Shown here: one piece after another, positions 43,416-51,828 of the stretch
Numbering within the stretch: position 1 is the first letter of the stretch
Layout of the letters: the number at the start of each line of letters is the position of its first letter
NCBI RefSeq assembly: GCF_022867885.1
Contig: NZ_JALIFP010000028.1
Coordinates: 1-52,345, forward strand
Source of the DNA: Lederbergia sp. NSJ-179
GTDB taxonomy: Bacteria; Bacillota; Bacilli; Bacillales; Bacillaceae_C
Reading direction: 5' to 3'
DNA length: 52,345 bases
Notes under the pieces: model-generated
The model's database searches: none
Told to the model about the DNA's origin: nothing
The model's input: only the letters and a program-made list of their open reading frames with translations
Made by a program: the position numbers and the translations under genes

Positions 43416-43483
43416 AATGTCCAAAACTATTGACATTCCCCTTCGGCTTATTTTAAAATAAAAATGTCCAATACTTTTGATAT
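43416..43483 (+). promoter_or_regulatory. XRE-deformylase promoter with two operator-like repeats
   Basis: TTGACA at 43430-43435 and TAAAAT at 43454-43459 are 18 bases apart. A near-palindrome AATGTCCA-N6-TTGACATT (43416-43437) overlaps the -35. A second copy, AATGTCCAATACTTTTGATAT (43463-43483), lies between the -10 and the start codon. The two copies match in 18 of 21 bases, a layout suited to autoregulation by the XRE protein. Confidence 0.7.
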
Positions 43484-43494
43484 GGGTGATGTTG

Positions 43495-43686
43495 ATGAAA
43501 AATAAAATGAAGACAATGCGGAAGAAATTGGGGATGACACAAAAGCAACTCGCAATGGAATGCGGGGTAGCGAGGCAAACGATCAATTGTATTGAGAATG
43601 ATAAATATGACCCTACATTAGAACTGGCATTCAAATTGTCAAAAATATTAAAAGTAAAGGTAGATGATTTATTTATTTATGAGTAA
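43495..43686 (+). CDS. Small XRE-family transcriptional regulator
   Basis: This 63-residue Cro/CI-type protein is almost all helix-turn-helix: MRKKLGMTQKQLAMECGVAR, then QTINCIENDKYDPTLELAFK. It resembles B. subtilis YgzD. ATG 43495 follows GGGTGATG; an in-frame ATG at 43489 and a TTG at 43477 are possible. The frame ends inside the start of the deformylase gene (ATGAGTAA overlap at 43679). The paired operator-like repeats in its promoter suggest that it represses itself and the deformylase. Confidence 0.87.
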   Translation: MKNKMKTMRKKLGMTQKQLAMECGVARQTINCIENDKYDPTLELAFKLSKILKVKVDDLFIYE

Positions 43687-44263
43687 ATTTCATTCACAGT
43701 ATCTGATTACCATGAAAGATATTGTTAGGGAAGGGAATCTTATCCTACATCAAGCTACACAGGAAGTAAGAATCCCGCCTTCGCAGGAAGATAAAGAAAC
43801 CCTCACCTGTATGTTGAACTTCTTGAAAAATAGTCAAGATCCGGTCATGGCAAAAAAGTACAAATTACGCGCTGGCGTAGGTTTATCAGCCAATCAGATT
43901 GGTTTGAACAAGCGAATGTTTGCTGCCTATTTAAAGGATGAGAAAGGGAATGAACATGAGTACACACTCATCAACCCGAAAATCATCAGTCATTCCATAT
44001 CCACTATTTATTTGCCGCAAGGGGAAGGCTGTCTCTCGGTGGATCGTAAGGTAAGTGGGTTCGTTCCACGGTATGAGCGGATCAAAGTGAAGGCATTTAA
44101 TTTATCGGGAGAAGAGATCCTACTAAAGCTTAAAGGATACCCATCCATTGTCATTCAACATGAAATAGACCACTTAAACGGGATCATGTTTTATGATCGG
44201 ATCAATCAGGAAAATCCTTTTCAATTACCAGAAAATAGTAAAAGCCTGCATTTTACTAACTAA
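43679..44263 (+). CDS. def: Peptide deformylase, type 2 (DefB/YkrB-like)
   Basis: This metalloenzyme removes the formyl group from new proteins. Motif 1 is GVGLSANQIG (canonical GVGLAAPQI), motif 2 EGCLSVDR and motif 3 QHEIDHLNG; the last two supply the Cys and two His metal ligands and the catalytic Glu. Serine replaces the usual Ala in motif 1. The start is uncertain. Family members begin near ITMKDIVREGN, which here starts at a CTG/ATT region or ATG 43712 without a ribosome binding site. ATG 43679 overlaps the XRE stop and may be coupled to it. Pairing of a regulator with a deformylase is unusual; a regulated second deformylase is inferred. Confidence 0.87.
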   Translation: MSKFHSQYLITMKDIVREGNLILHQATQEVRIPPSQEDKETLTCMLNFLKNSQDPVMAKKYKLRAGVGLSANQIGLNKRMFAAYLKDEKGNEHEYTLINPKIISHSISTIYLPQGEGCLSVDRKVSGFVPRYERIKVKAFNLSGEEILLKLKGYPSIVIQHEIDHLNGIMFYDRINQENPFQLPENSKSLHFTN

Positions 44264-44332
44264 TCTTTGAAGGGAAAAACGTGAAATTGCAGCTGCTATC
44301 GTTGAAGCTGAACATTACGGCATTTAATGAAT

Positions 44333-44368
44333 AAACACCTCTTGAACCTAAGTTCAGAAGGTGTTTGT
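44333..44368. terminator. Terminator between deformylase and YesN-like genes
   Basis: AAACACCT and AAGGTGTTT pair, with a further TTGAAC/GTTCAG stem in the loop. GTTCATT follows. It lies between convergent genes. Confidence 0.6.
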
Positions 44369-44512
44369 TCATTGTCTTTAAAAATATGCAGAAGTTTAGG
44401 TTTTACAAAACCATCCTCTCCCGTTCGTAGCTTTATCTCTCGTACTTTTCTTTTGTTCAATTAACTTGCGTACTAAAACAGGTCGTTGCCTATTTAGAAC
44501 GCCTCGACGAAA

Positions 44513-46147
44513 TTACTTTACTGCCTTAGAATGTGCTATTTTTCGAAAGTCTATCGGTGTATAATTTGTTTTTTTCTTAAATAGCTTTGTAAAATAGGAA
44601 TAATTTCCATAGCCTACTTGATCAGAAATCATATGGACAGGAAGGTCTGTATGAATCAATAAATCTTTCGCTATTTCGATTCTTTTCTCGATAATATAAT
44701 TGACAAGGGATATCCCCGTTTCCTTTTTGAAAAGCCTGGCAATATAATCTGGACTGAGAAAGACAATCTTAGCTAACGAAGACCTTGTGATATTTTCCTG
44801 ATAATGTCGATCAATATAGTCACAAATTGTTTGGATGACAGATGCTTGTGAGTTCATGAAGGCAATATAATCAAGAGAAACATCGATTAAATAGGAAATA
44901 TAAATCATTAGATCATCAATCGATCGGGAAGATTGCTCCAGTAAAAAATCAGCAATCTCTCCCTGGAACAGTCTATTGGCTAGAATTTCCTTCCTTTTTA
45001 ATTGAGTATAGATTAATTGTGTGATATCCAGGCGAAAACTATACAAGACATGTTGGTCCAAAGCTTTTTTATCTAATAGATTCGTAAGATATTGGTGGCA
45101 TTTATTGATGAAACTTAATCGGTTTTCCGTATCGAGGTAATGCTCCAACAGACGTAAATTCGGTTCAACATAGTTATGGGCACGATGTGTGTCGTTTTTA
45201 ACAATGGTTTTGTTTCTAAAATGGATCGTTTCTTTACTCATCCTCACGAGATCATGAATACTAGATGGAATTTTATCAATAGAAGCGTTCACACCAATCC
45301 GACACTGAACATCACAATTTAATTGGGTGTTGATGTCAGCAATAAATTGATCACAGAAGGAAATGAACATCTCGGAAGATGCTTCACACGTTTGGTTCTC
45401 CCATTTAAAAATGGCCAAACACTGATCTTTGTTCAATGTCAGAAAAACATCTAAACGTAAAGAAGAATTTTTGAATGCTTCCACCATTATACATTTTATT
45501 TTATCTTGTAAATCAATTTCTTCATGAAAGACGGAGATGATTTCCTTATGATCGACTAATGTATACGGAAAAAAATCAAGTAATACGGGAAGAAAGCAAT
45601 CATTCATAGAATAATCGATTTGTCTCATTTTTAATTGTTCATGTAGTTCTTCCCTAGATAATGAAACCGTACTGTTTAGATAGGTGTGCCAAAAATGTTC
45701 CACCAGTTCATCCTTGTTTTGCTGCCAGTAATATCCCACGTTTAAAGCATCTGCATCTATTTGACTTATTTGTACTTTTTCTACTGCTTTTTTTATAATG
45801 ATTTCAAATTTATCCACTTCAATAGGCTTTAAATAGTATTCAAAACTTTGAAGTTCGATCGCCTTTTGTGCATAATTAAAATCCGCAAAATTAGTTAGAA
45901 AAATAGCTTGCCCATTGAATCCCTCTGATCTTGCCCATGCCAATAATTCGAGGCCGCTGCCTTGTGGCATTTCTATATCGGAAATGAGGATATCGACATT
46001 CCTTTCGATTAAAAGTTTTCTTGCTTGGCGGGTATTGTAAGCGGTGTAAATTTTTTGGATGCCTAAGGAAGTCCAATCTATTTTTTGTTCTAAAACTGAA
46101 ACAACAAATCGATCATCGTCAACAATTAAGACATTCAAATGATTCAC
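44513..46147 (-). CDS. YesN-like AraC-type response regulator
   Basis: This 544-residue regulator has an N-terminal receiver (acidic LIVDDDRF, phospho-acceptor D57 in VDILISDIEMP, conserved Lys in YLKPIE), a long central region of about 300 residues and a C-terminal AraC domain with two helix-turn-helices (SLAKIVFLSPDYIARLFKKE and MISDQVGYGNYSYFTKLFKK). It overlaps the sensor kinase by 4 bases. The pair usually senses a carbohydrate and activates a nearby transporter; here the divergent ABC transporter at 48115 is the natural target. Confidence 0.9.
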   Translation of the reverse strand: MNHLNVLIVDDDRFVVSVLEQKIDWTSLGIQKIYTAYNTRQARKLLIERNVDILISDIEMPQGSGLELLAWARSEGFNGQAIFLTNFADFNYAQKAIELQSFEYYLKPIEVDKFEIIIKKAVEKVQISQIDADALNVGYYWQQNKDELVEHFWHTYLNSTVSLSREELHEQLKMRQIDYSMNDCFLPVLLDFFPYTLVDHKEIISVFHEEIDLQDKIKCIMVEAFKNSSLRLDVFLTLNKDQCLAIFKWENQTCEASSEMFISFCDQFIADINTQLNCDVQCRIGVNASIDKIPSSIHDLVRMSKETIHFRNKTIVKNDTHRAHNYVEPNLRLLEHYLDTENRLSFINKCHQYLTNLLDKKALDQHVLYSFRLDITQLIYTQLKRKEILANRLFQGEIADFLLEQSSRSIDDLMIYISYLIDVSLDYIAFMNSQASVIQTICDYIDRHYQENITRSSLAKIVFLSPDYIARLFKKETGISLVNYIIEKRIEIAKDLLIHTDLPVHMISDQVGYGNYSYFTKLFKKKTNYTPIDFRKIAHSKAVK

Positions 46148-47847
46148 TCCTCATAAATAAGATAGGGGATCACTAAGACAATGGTGGCCCCACCATTAGC
46201 ACCATTTGAAAACTCGATCAGGAAGTTTTCACCATACGAAAGTTTCAACCTCTGAATCACATTATTGATTCCAATATGTCTTCCCTTTCGATCTATTAAT
46301 GGAATATTCCCCTTAAGCTTTTCCAGTATATCAGCGGGAAACCCTGGACCGTTGTCTTTTAAAGTTATTTTAATCTCCTTTTTATCCTCTATATCCTCTA
46401 TTCTCAATGAAATTTTAGTCTGCTCATCTAAAGATACGGAGTATTTCATTGCATTTTCAATAAACGTTTGTAACACTAAAGGGGGAATTTTGCTGTTTCT
46501 TATACTAGGTTCAATCAAAAAGTCAAAAAGAAAAGCCTCTCCATGTACTAATTTTTTTTGGATGGATAGGTAATCCTCAATATGGTCTAATTCCTCTTCT
46601 AGTTTTACAAAGTTTTGATTTGTTTGAAATAAGTACCTGAAATATCTCGCTGTTACCACTGCCATTTCTTTTATTTCTTTATACATCTCTAATTGAGCCA
46701 TGCTATGGATGGTTGTTAAACAATTTAAATAAAAATGTGGTTTAATCTGCAGTTGCATAAAATCCAATTGAATTTGTTTCTTTTCAATTTCTCGTTCGTA
46801 AATATTTACTTTTAGTTTTTTTATCTCATTTATCAAATCCTTGAATTGGGTATTCGCTTGTTCAAGTTCTATTATACCACTCGTTTCAAAATCAACGATT
46901 TCCTTATTTTGATTGATCTGAGATAGGTTTTTAGAAAACCTTTGAATCGGTGATATCACTTTGTTTTTCATATAAAGCAGAATAAGGAGTGAAATGAGAC
47001 TGATTAAAATGGTAGCAAAAACTAGACCAAATTGAACAAAAACAACTTTTTCGAAAGCGCTAAAATGATCGATGGATACATGTAAAGAAAACGGTAGAGA
47101 AGTGTTATCTCCTTTAAATACAAGTTGACTAGTAAAAAACTTGTTTTCCTTTCCTTTATGAAACAACTCTATCTCGTCTGGGCTAGAAAGGAAACCGTGT
47201 TGAACGTCTTCCATAAGAATCTTTCCATTATGGCCTAAATGAATATCTTGGAGGGGTAAAAGAATATCTTCTACTGCAATGAAAGCAATAAACATTCTAT
47301 TTTTGTATTTTAATAGGTGATACAAATAGAATTTATCATTGAGTTTAAAGGATTGCCATGTATTCAAATTCTCGTAATTATAGGAGTGGTTTTCTTCTGA
47401 CAAAAAGAAATCCTTTATTTCCTTATACTCTGGATACCCAATTTGGATAGGAGAACTATTAAAAAAGTAGTCCTCCTTTTGTAAAGCCAAAAAAAATTGA
47501 TATTCCTTCCCGGTCGAGTATTGAAAATCATTCACTCTCGTTCTAAAATCGCTAATACTTTTAGGCAATTCTGACATATCTCGGGCGTCTTCAATCTTAT
47601 CAATTAAAGGTTCATGCTTCACCGTCCAAATCATAAAATGATCGACCGCATTAAGCTTTTGTTGCGCATCATTTAAATGAAGGTTAATCGTATCCGTAAT
47701 ATAATCAATACTTTGTTGCCGTGTAATAGAAATAGTGAAAAAGCTAACCAAAATATTGATGAGTAATATCGTGAATAAAATCATAAACAGAACTTTTGAA
47801 TAATGATTAACAGAACGTGAGAGATTTTTTCCAATCGGCATATTCAT
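46144..47847 (-). CDS. YesM-like sensor histidine kinase
   Basis: This 567-residue kinase has a TM helix near the start (VLFMILFTILLINILVSFFT), a large extracellular sensor (about 40-265), a second TM (about 275-295) and a HAMP-like segment. The His_kinase domain follows, with H371 in LQIKPHFYLNCLTTI. The ATPase has the N-box FIENAMKYSVS and the G-box DNGPGFPADILEKL. Most relatives have NPHFLFN at the phospho-site; KPHFYLN is a variant. It is upstream of the regulator gene and they form one operon. Confidence 0.9.
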   Translation of the reverse strand: MNMPIGKNLSRSVNHYSKVLFMILFTILLINILVSFFTISITRQQSIDYITDTINLHLNDAQQKLNAVDHFMIWTVKHEPLIDKIEDARDMSELPKSISDFRTRVNDFQYSTGKEYQFFLALQKEDYFFNSSPIQIGYPEYKEIKDFFLSEENHSYNYENLNTWQSFKLNDKFYLYHLLKYKNRMFIAFIAVEDILLPLQDIHLGHNGKILMEDVQHGFLSSPDEIELFHKGKENKFFTSQLVFKGDNTSLPFSLHVSIDHFSAFEKVVFVQFGLVFATILISLISLLILLYMKNKVISPIQRFSKNLSQINQNKEIVDFETSGIIELEQANTQFKDLINEIKKLKVNIYEREIEKKQIQLDFMQLQIKPHFYLNCLTTIHSMAQLEMYKEIKEMAVVTARYFRYLFQTNQNFVKLEEELDHIEDYLSIQKKLVHGEAFLFDFLIEPSIRNSKIPPLVLQTFIENAMKYSVSLDEQTKISLRIEDIEDKKEIKITLKDNGPGFPADILEKLKGNIPLIDRKGRHIGINNVIQRLKLSYGENFLIEFSNGANGGATIVLVIPYLIYEE

Positions 47848-47965
47848 TTCTTAGTCAACTCCCGTGTTAATCTTTATCTTTATTATATAGAGAGTTCGTG
47901 TACATTTTCTAGTACAAAAGCGTTAGAAATCGTTTAAAAAAGATCGTTTAGGACTGAATAGTGCT

Positions 47966-48020
47966 ATTTGTACAGGCTGAATTCGGACGTATGATCGAAT
48001 CTTTACCGAATAGTACAAAT
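47966..48020. promoter_or_regulatory. Possible operator pair in the kinase/permease divergent region
   Basis: ATTTGTAC (47966-47973) and GTACAAAT (48013-48020) are exact inverted repeats 39 bases apart, each next to a GAATAGT sequence. A further GTAC-N8-GTAC is near 47900. The position between the divergent operons suits YesN binding, but this is inferred. Confidence 0.45.
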
Positions 48021-48114
48021 GACGTAACGGATTATCACTATTTATCAGGGAATGACTGCCATATAATATGGTATAGCGAGTAAAAAGACCTATAGAGAAA
48101 AAGGAGGGAGAGAC

Positions 48115-49080
48115 TTGGAAAATAAAATGGTTTCTCAAACCATTACGAATCAGGCAGTCATCGCGGATAGAAAAAGACTGAAAATGATGAAACAATTAAA
48201 GAAAAGTGCACCATTATATATCTTGTTGCTTCCTTCCACCATCTTACTCGTTTGTTTTGCGTACCTGCCTATGTATGGGGTCATCATTGCTTTTAAAGAT
48301 TATTCACCTGCTTTCGGTATATGGGGGAGTCCTTGGGTAGGGTTCAAGCATTTTATTCAATTTTTTCATTCATACCAATTTGTGTTAACGATAAAAAACA
48401 CATTAAACATCAGTCTATACAGTATTTTGATAGGGTTTCCATTACCGATTGCGTTAGCGATACTTTGTAACCAAATTCGCATGGGGATGTTTAAGAAGGT
48501 ATTTCAGGTCACCACTTATTTACCGCATTTTATTTCTACAATGGTTATGTGTGGGATGATCTTGATTTTCCTGTCGCCTAGTAATGGACTGATTGCGAAC
48601 TTGTTAGGTTTAATCGGAATTGAAATGCCAAACGTTTTATCGAAGCCTGCCTTTTTCAGTAGTGTTTATGTATGGAGTGATGTTTGGCAGCATGTAGGCT
48701 GGAACAGTATTATTTATCTAGCAGCTCTTTCAGCGATTGATCCGACCTATTATGAAGCGGCTACCATGGATGGTGCTAGTAAAATGCAAAAGATTCTTCA
48801 TATTGATCTTCCATTATTATTACCTACCACGATGATCTTGTTGATATTGGAAGCAGGCAATCTTTTGAGTATTGGGTTTGAAAAAGTCCTTTTATTACAA
48901 AATCCCTTAAATTTACCTGGTAGTGAAGTGATTTCAACCTATGTTTATAAAATGGGACTACAAAATTTTCAGTACAGCTTGTCCACTGCGATTGGGCTAT
49001 TTAATACAGTCGTCAATGTGGCTGTCTTGCTCTTCGTAAATGGAATGTCTAGACGATTAACAAAAACGAGCCTGTTATAG
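48115..49080 (+). CDS. Carbohydrate ABC transporter permease (LplB-like)
   Basis: This 321-residue inner-membrane permease has six TM helices and the cytoplasmic EAA loop YEAATMDGASKMQKILHIDLP that contacts an ATPase. It resembles LplB and YtcP of the oligosaccharide CUT1 family. The TTG start has AAGGAGGGAG upstream. It is first of three transporter genes and no ATPase is encoded here, so a shared MsmX-type ATPase probably drives it, as known in B. subtilis. Confidence 0.9.
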   Translation: MENKMVSQTITNQAVIADRKRLKMMKQLKKSAPLYILLLPSTILLVCFAYLPMYGVIIAFKDYSPAFGIWGSPWVGFKHFIQFFHSYQFVLTIKNTLNISLYSILIGFPLPIALAILCNQIRMGMFKKVFQVTTYLPHFISTMVMCGMILIFLSPSNGLIANLLGLIGIEMPNVLSKPAFFSSVYVWSDVWQHVGWNSIIYLAALSAIDPTYYEAATMDGASKMQKILHIDLPLLLPTTMILLILEAGNLLSIGFEKVLLLQNPLNLPGSEVISTYVYKMGLQNFQYSLSTAIGLFNTVVNVAVLLFVNGMSRRLTKTSLL

Positions 49081-49098
49081 AGGGAGGAAGGGGTGGAA

Positions 49099-50013
49099 AT
49101 GACGACGAACAATAAGCTGGCCAAGCGGTCAAGAACCGGGAAAAATTGGAAAGATCGAATATTTGATCTTTCCGTTTACGGAATCGCGATCATAATGATC
49201 GGGATGATTATTTATCCGCTTTGGTTTATTATCATCGCTTCCTTTAGTAATCCAGCAGAAGTTGCAAATGGCAATGTCTGGTTTTGGCCGAAAGAATGGA
49301 AATTAGATGGATATCTCGAATTACTGAAACAAGACATGATTTGGAGAGGCTATCTAAACACAATTATCTACACCTTTGTTGGAACCTTTATTGCCTTATT
49401 TGTTAATATTCCAGCGGGTTATGCCTTATCAAGGCAAGACTTATTTGGAAGGAAATGGATCTCAATTTTTTATATGATTCCCATGTTTTTTGGAGGTGGT
49501 TTAGTCCCGACTTATTTGGTCGTTAAAAATTTTGGGTTATTAGATACGTTTTGGGTGTTAGTGTTACCGTTTTCTGTTTCCGTTTTTAATGTCATTGTGG
49601 CTAGAACCTTTTTTAAAAATAGTATACCTGAAGGTCTTTGGGAAGCAGCTCAGATTGATGGTTGTGGCACAATTAGATACTTTTTAACGATCGTGATCCC
49701 ATTGTCAAAAGCAATTCTTGCCGTTATCGGTCTTTGGACAGCAGTAGGGATATGGAACTCCTGGTTTGATGCCATGATTTATATTTCAAACGAAAATTTG
49801 CAACCCCTTCAATTAATTTTACGAAGGATTTTGATCACGAATGAGTCTCTTCTTGGAACGGCATCAGGAGAACTAGCATCAGAGCTGAGGAGATTATCAG
49901 AGATGATGAAATATTCAGCAATCGTGGTGTCTACGCTCCCAATTATGTGTTTATATCCATTTTTACAAAAGTACTTTAATCAAGGTGTGATGATTGGTTC
50001 TATTAAAGAATAG
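49099..50013 (+). CDS. Carbohydrate ABC transporter permease (LplC-like)
   Basis: This permease of about 304 residues has six TM helices and the EAA loop WEAAQIDGCGTIRYFLTIVIP. It starts 18 bases after the first permease. ATG 49099 is chosen over GTG 49093 because the spacing from the GGAGG at 49083 is better. It would form the channel with the first permease. Confidence 0.9.
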   Translation: MTTNNKLAKRSRTGKNWKDRIFDLSVYGIAIIMIGMIIYPLWFIIIASFSNPAEVANGNVWFWPKEWKLDGYLELLKQDMIWRGYLNTIIYTFVGTFIALFVNIPAGYALSRQDLFGRKWISIFYMIPMFFGGGLVPTYLVVKNFGLLDTFWVLVLPFSVSVFNVIVARTFFKNSIPEGLWEAAQIDGCGTIRYFLTIVIPLSKAILAVIGLWTAVGIWNSWFDAMIYISNENLQPLQLILRRILITNESLLGTASGELASELRRLSEMMKYSAIVVSTLPIMCLYPFLQKYFNQGVMIGSIKE

Positions 50014-50032
50014 GGAAAAGAGGGGGAGAAGG

Positions 50033-51595
50033 ATGTTAAAGAAAAAATTAAGCGTTTTAATCAGTTTAATGTTAATAACTAGTTTCATTGTTGGCTGTAG
50101 CAATGATAAATCAAGTTCCAAACCGAAGGAAGAGGAAACATATAGAATTGCAACGGTTCGTTGGTCTGATTGGGGAGAAGACTTTTTAAAAGGATTTGTT
50201 GAGCAAACGGAAAAAGATGCAGGGATTTCTATTAAGTGGGATGTTTACGTGAATTCTGAGTGGGGAGACAAAAAATCGATATTATTGGCTGGAGGGGAGT
50301 TACCAGATGCCTTTTGGGGTTCAATCGCTCTAGGTGATGGAGATATAGTTCAAAACCAAAATTTATTTATACCCCTCGAAGACATGATCGACAAACATAT
50401 GCCCAATCTAAAAGCAGCCTTTGATGCAGAGCCCGCATTGCGAGCTTTAGTCACTTCTCCTGATGGTCATATTTATAGCTTGCCGAAGAAATTGCCATTA
50501 AGACCGATTGCAGGAAATCAGCTATTTATCAATCAAACTTGGTTGGATAATTTAGGTCTTTCCATGCCTGATACTTATGAAGACTTCTATAACGTCTTAA
50601 AAGCATTTAAAGAAAAAGATGCAAATGGAAATGGAGACCCTAACGATGAAATTCCATATGGGGCAGGTAACGCCGATAGTGTATTTAGTTATATCTTGCC
50701 TTTTGGTATGACCAAAGGTAACGATAAGCAAGGTTATATGGCAGTCAAAAATGGAAAGCCTGTTTATTTGCCTACGGAAGAAGCCTATAAAGAAGGAATT
50801 GAATGGATGCATAAAAGTTATGCGGATGGACTCATTGATCCAGAATTATTTACCCAAGATGATTCGATGAGTGATGCAAAAAGAAAAAATGAAGGTGTAT
50901 CCTTAGTAGGAGTAGCTGTCGGCTGGACACCGGATGCTGTATTTGGACCCAATCAAGATGAATATGTTCCACTTGCTCCGCTAAAAGGCCCGGATGGTGA
51001 GAGATATGTCATTAATGATGCAGAAACGTATGCTAGAAATGAATTCATGATTACAACAAAAGCAAAGAACCCCGAAAAATTATTGAAATGGGCGGATAAA
51101 TTTTATACGGAAGATGCCAGTATCCAAACTTTCTACGGTTCTTTTGGGATTGGGGTAGAAAAAAATGATGACGGGACATACAAGGTACTCGATGCCCCAG
51201 AAGGGGAATCAGCAGATACATTTGCATGGGTAAACTCATTCCGTGATTTTGGGCCTAAATACATCGGGGAAGGATTCAATGAAAAAGTAACGATGCCAAC
51301 CGATAGTGGAGATGGACTGAAGCTTCTATTAGATAAGGAAATTAACGAGTATGCTAGAGAACAATATCCAAGTGTAAGCTTTACAGCCGATGAGATCCAA
51401 CGTCTAAATGCATTAAGTGTGGATATTTACGCTTATGTCGAATCAATGCAATCTAAGTGGGTTGTTGAAGGTGGAGCGACAAAGGAATGGGATTCATATA
51501 TTTCTCAATTAAAACAAATGGGGTATGACGAATATATGGAAATTCAGAAAAAAGCATTTGACAGATATCAAGAATCTCTCAAAGAAACGAATTAA
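50033..51595 (+). CDS. Extracellular solute-binding lipoprotein (LplA-like)
   Basis: This sugar-binding lipoprotein of about 520 residues has a signal peptide ending in the lipobox FIVGC, so it is anchored to the outer membrane face after cleavage before Cys. The large family-1 solute-binding fold follows, with typical segments KSILLAGGELPDAFWG and GNQLFINQTWLDNLGLSMPD. The start is ATG 50033, with GGGGGAGAAGG upstream; a frame start at 49994 lies inside the permease. The ligand is probably an oligosaccharide such as a pectin fragment, based on LplA/YtcQ likeness only. No glycosidase follows in this window. Confidence 0.9.
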   Translation: MLKKKLSVLISLMLITSFIVGCSNDKSSSKPKEEETYRIATVRWSDWGEDFLKGFVEQTEKDAGISIKWDVYVNSEWGDKKSILLAGGELPDAFWGSIALGDGDIVQNQNLFIPLEDMIDKHMPNLKAAFDAEPALRALVTSPDGHIYSLPKKLPLRPIAGNQLFINQTWLDNLGLSMPDTYEDFYNVLKAFKEKDANGNGDPNDEIPYGAGNADSVFSYILPFGMTKGNDKQGYMAVKNGKPVYLPTEEAYKEGIEWMHKSYADGLIDPELFTQDDSMSDAKRKNEGVSLVGVAVGWTPDAVFGPNQDEYVPLAPLKGPDGERYVINDAETYARNEFMITTKAKNPEKLLKWADKFYTEDASIQTFYGSFGIGVEKNDDGTYKVLDAPEGESADTFAWVNSFRDFGPKYIGEGFNEKVTMPTDSGDGLKLLLDKEINEYAREQYPSVSFTADEIQRLNALSVDIYAYVESMQSKWVVEGGATKEWDSYISQLKQMGYDEYMEIQKKAFDRYQESLKETN

Positions 51596-51828
51596 ATTTT
51601 AGACTTATGATAAGAAAAGGACAGTCGGTTCACGTTAAATATCGTGAAACCGGCTGTTGTGCGTAAAAGCAGATTTTTAAGCGACTTTTAAAATGATTCT
51701 GCTAAAGATTATGAAAAGACGATAATATTTACCTGATCAATACTCCAGCTTATAACTCCTTTAATCTCTAAAGCTTCCTATTAGATTGATAACGATAAAA
51801 CATTTGTGCATTGTCTAGGTCCGAGTCT
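51596..51828. other. Intergenic region before the tandem array
   Basis: This is AT-rich with no gene. The only structure noted is the imperfect hairpin at 51621-51657. Confidence 0.4.
51621..51657 (+). terminator. Hairpin after the transporter operon, weak terminator
   Basis: ACAGTCGGTTCACG and CGTGAAACCGGCTGT pair with a bulge and one mismatch. No T-run follows, so termination here is uncertain. Confidence 0.4.
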
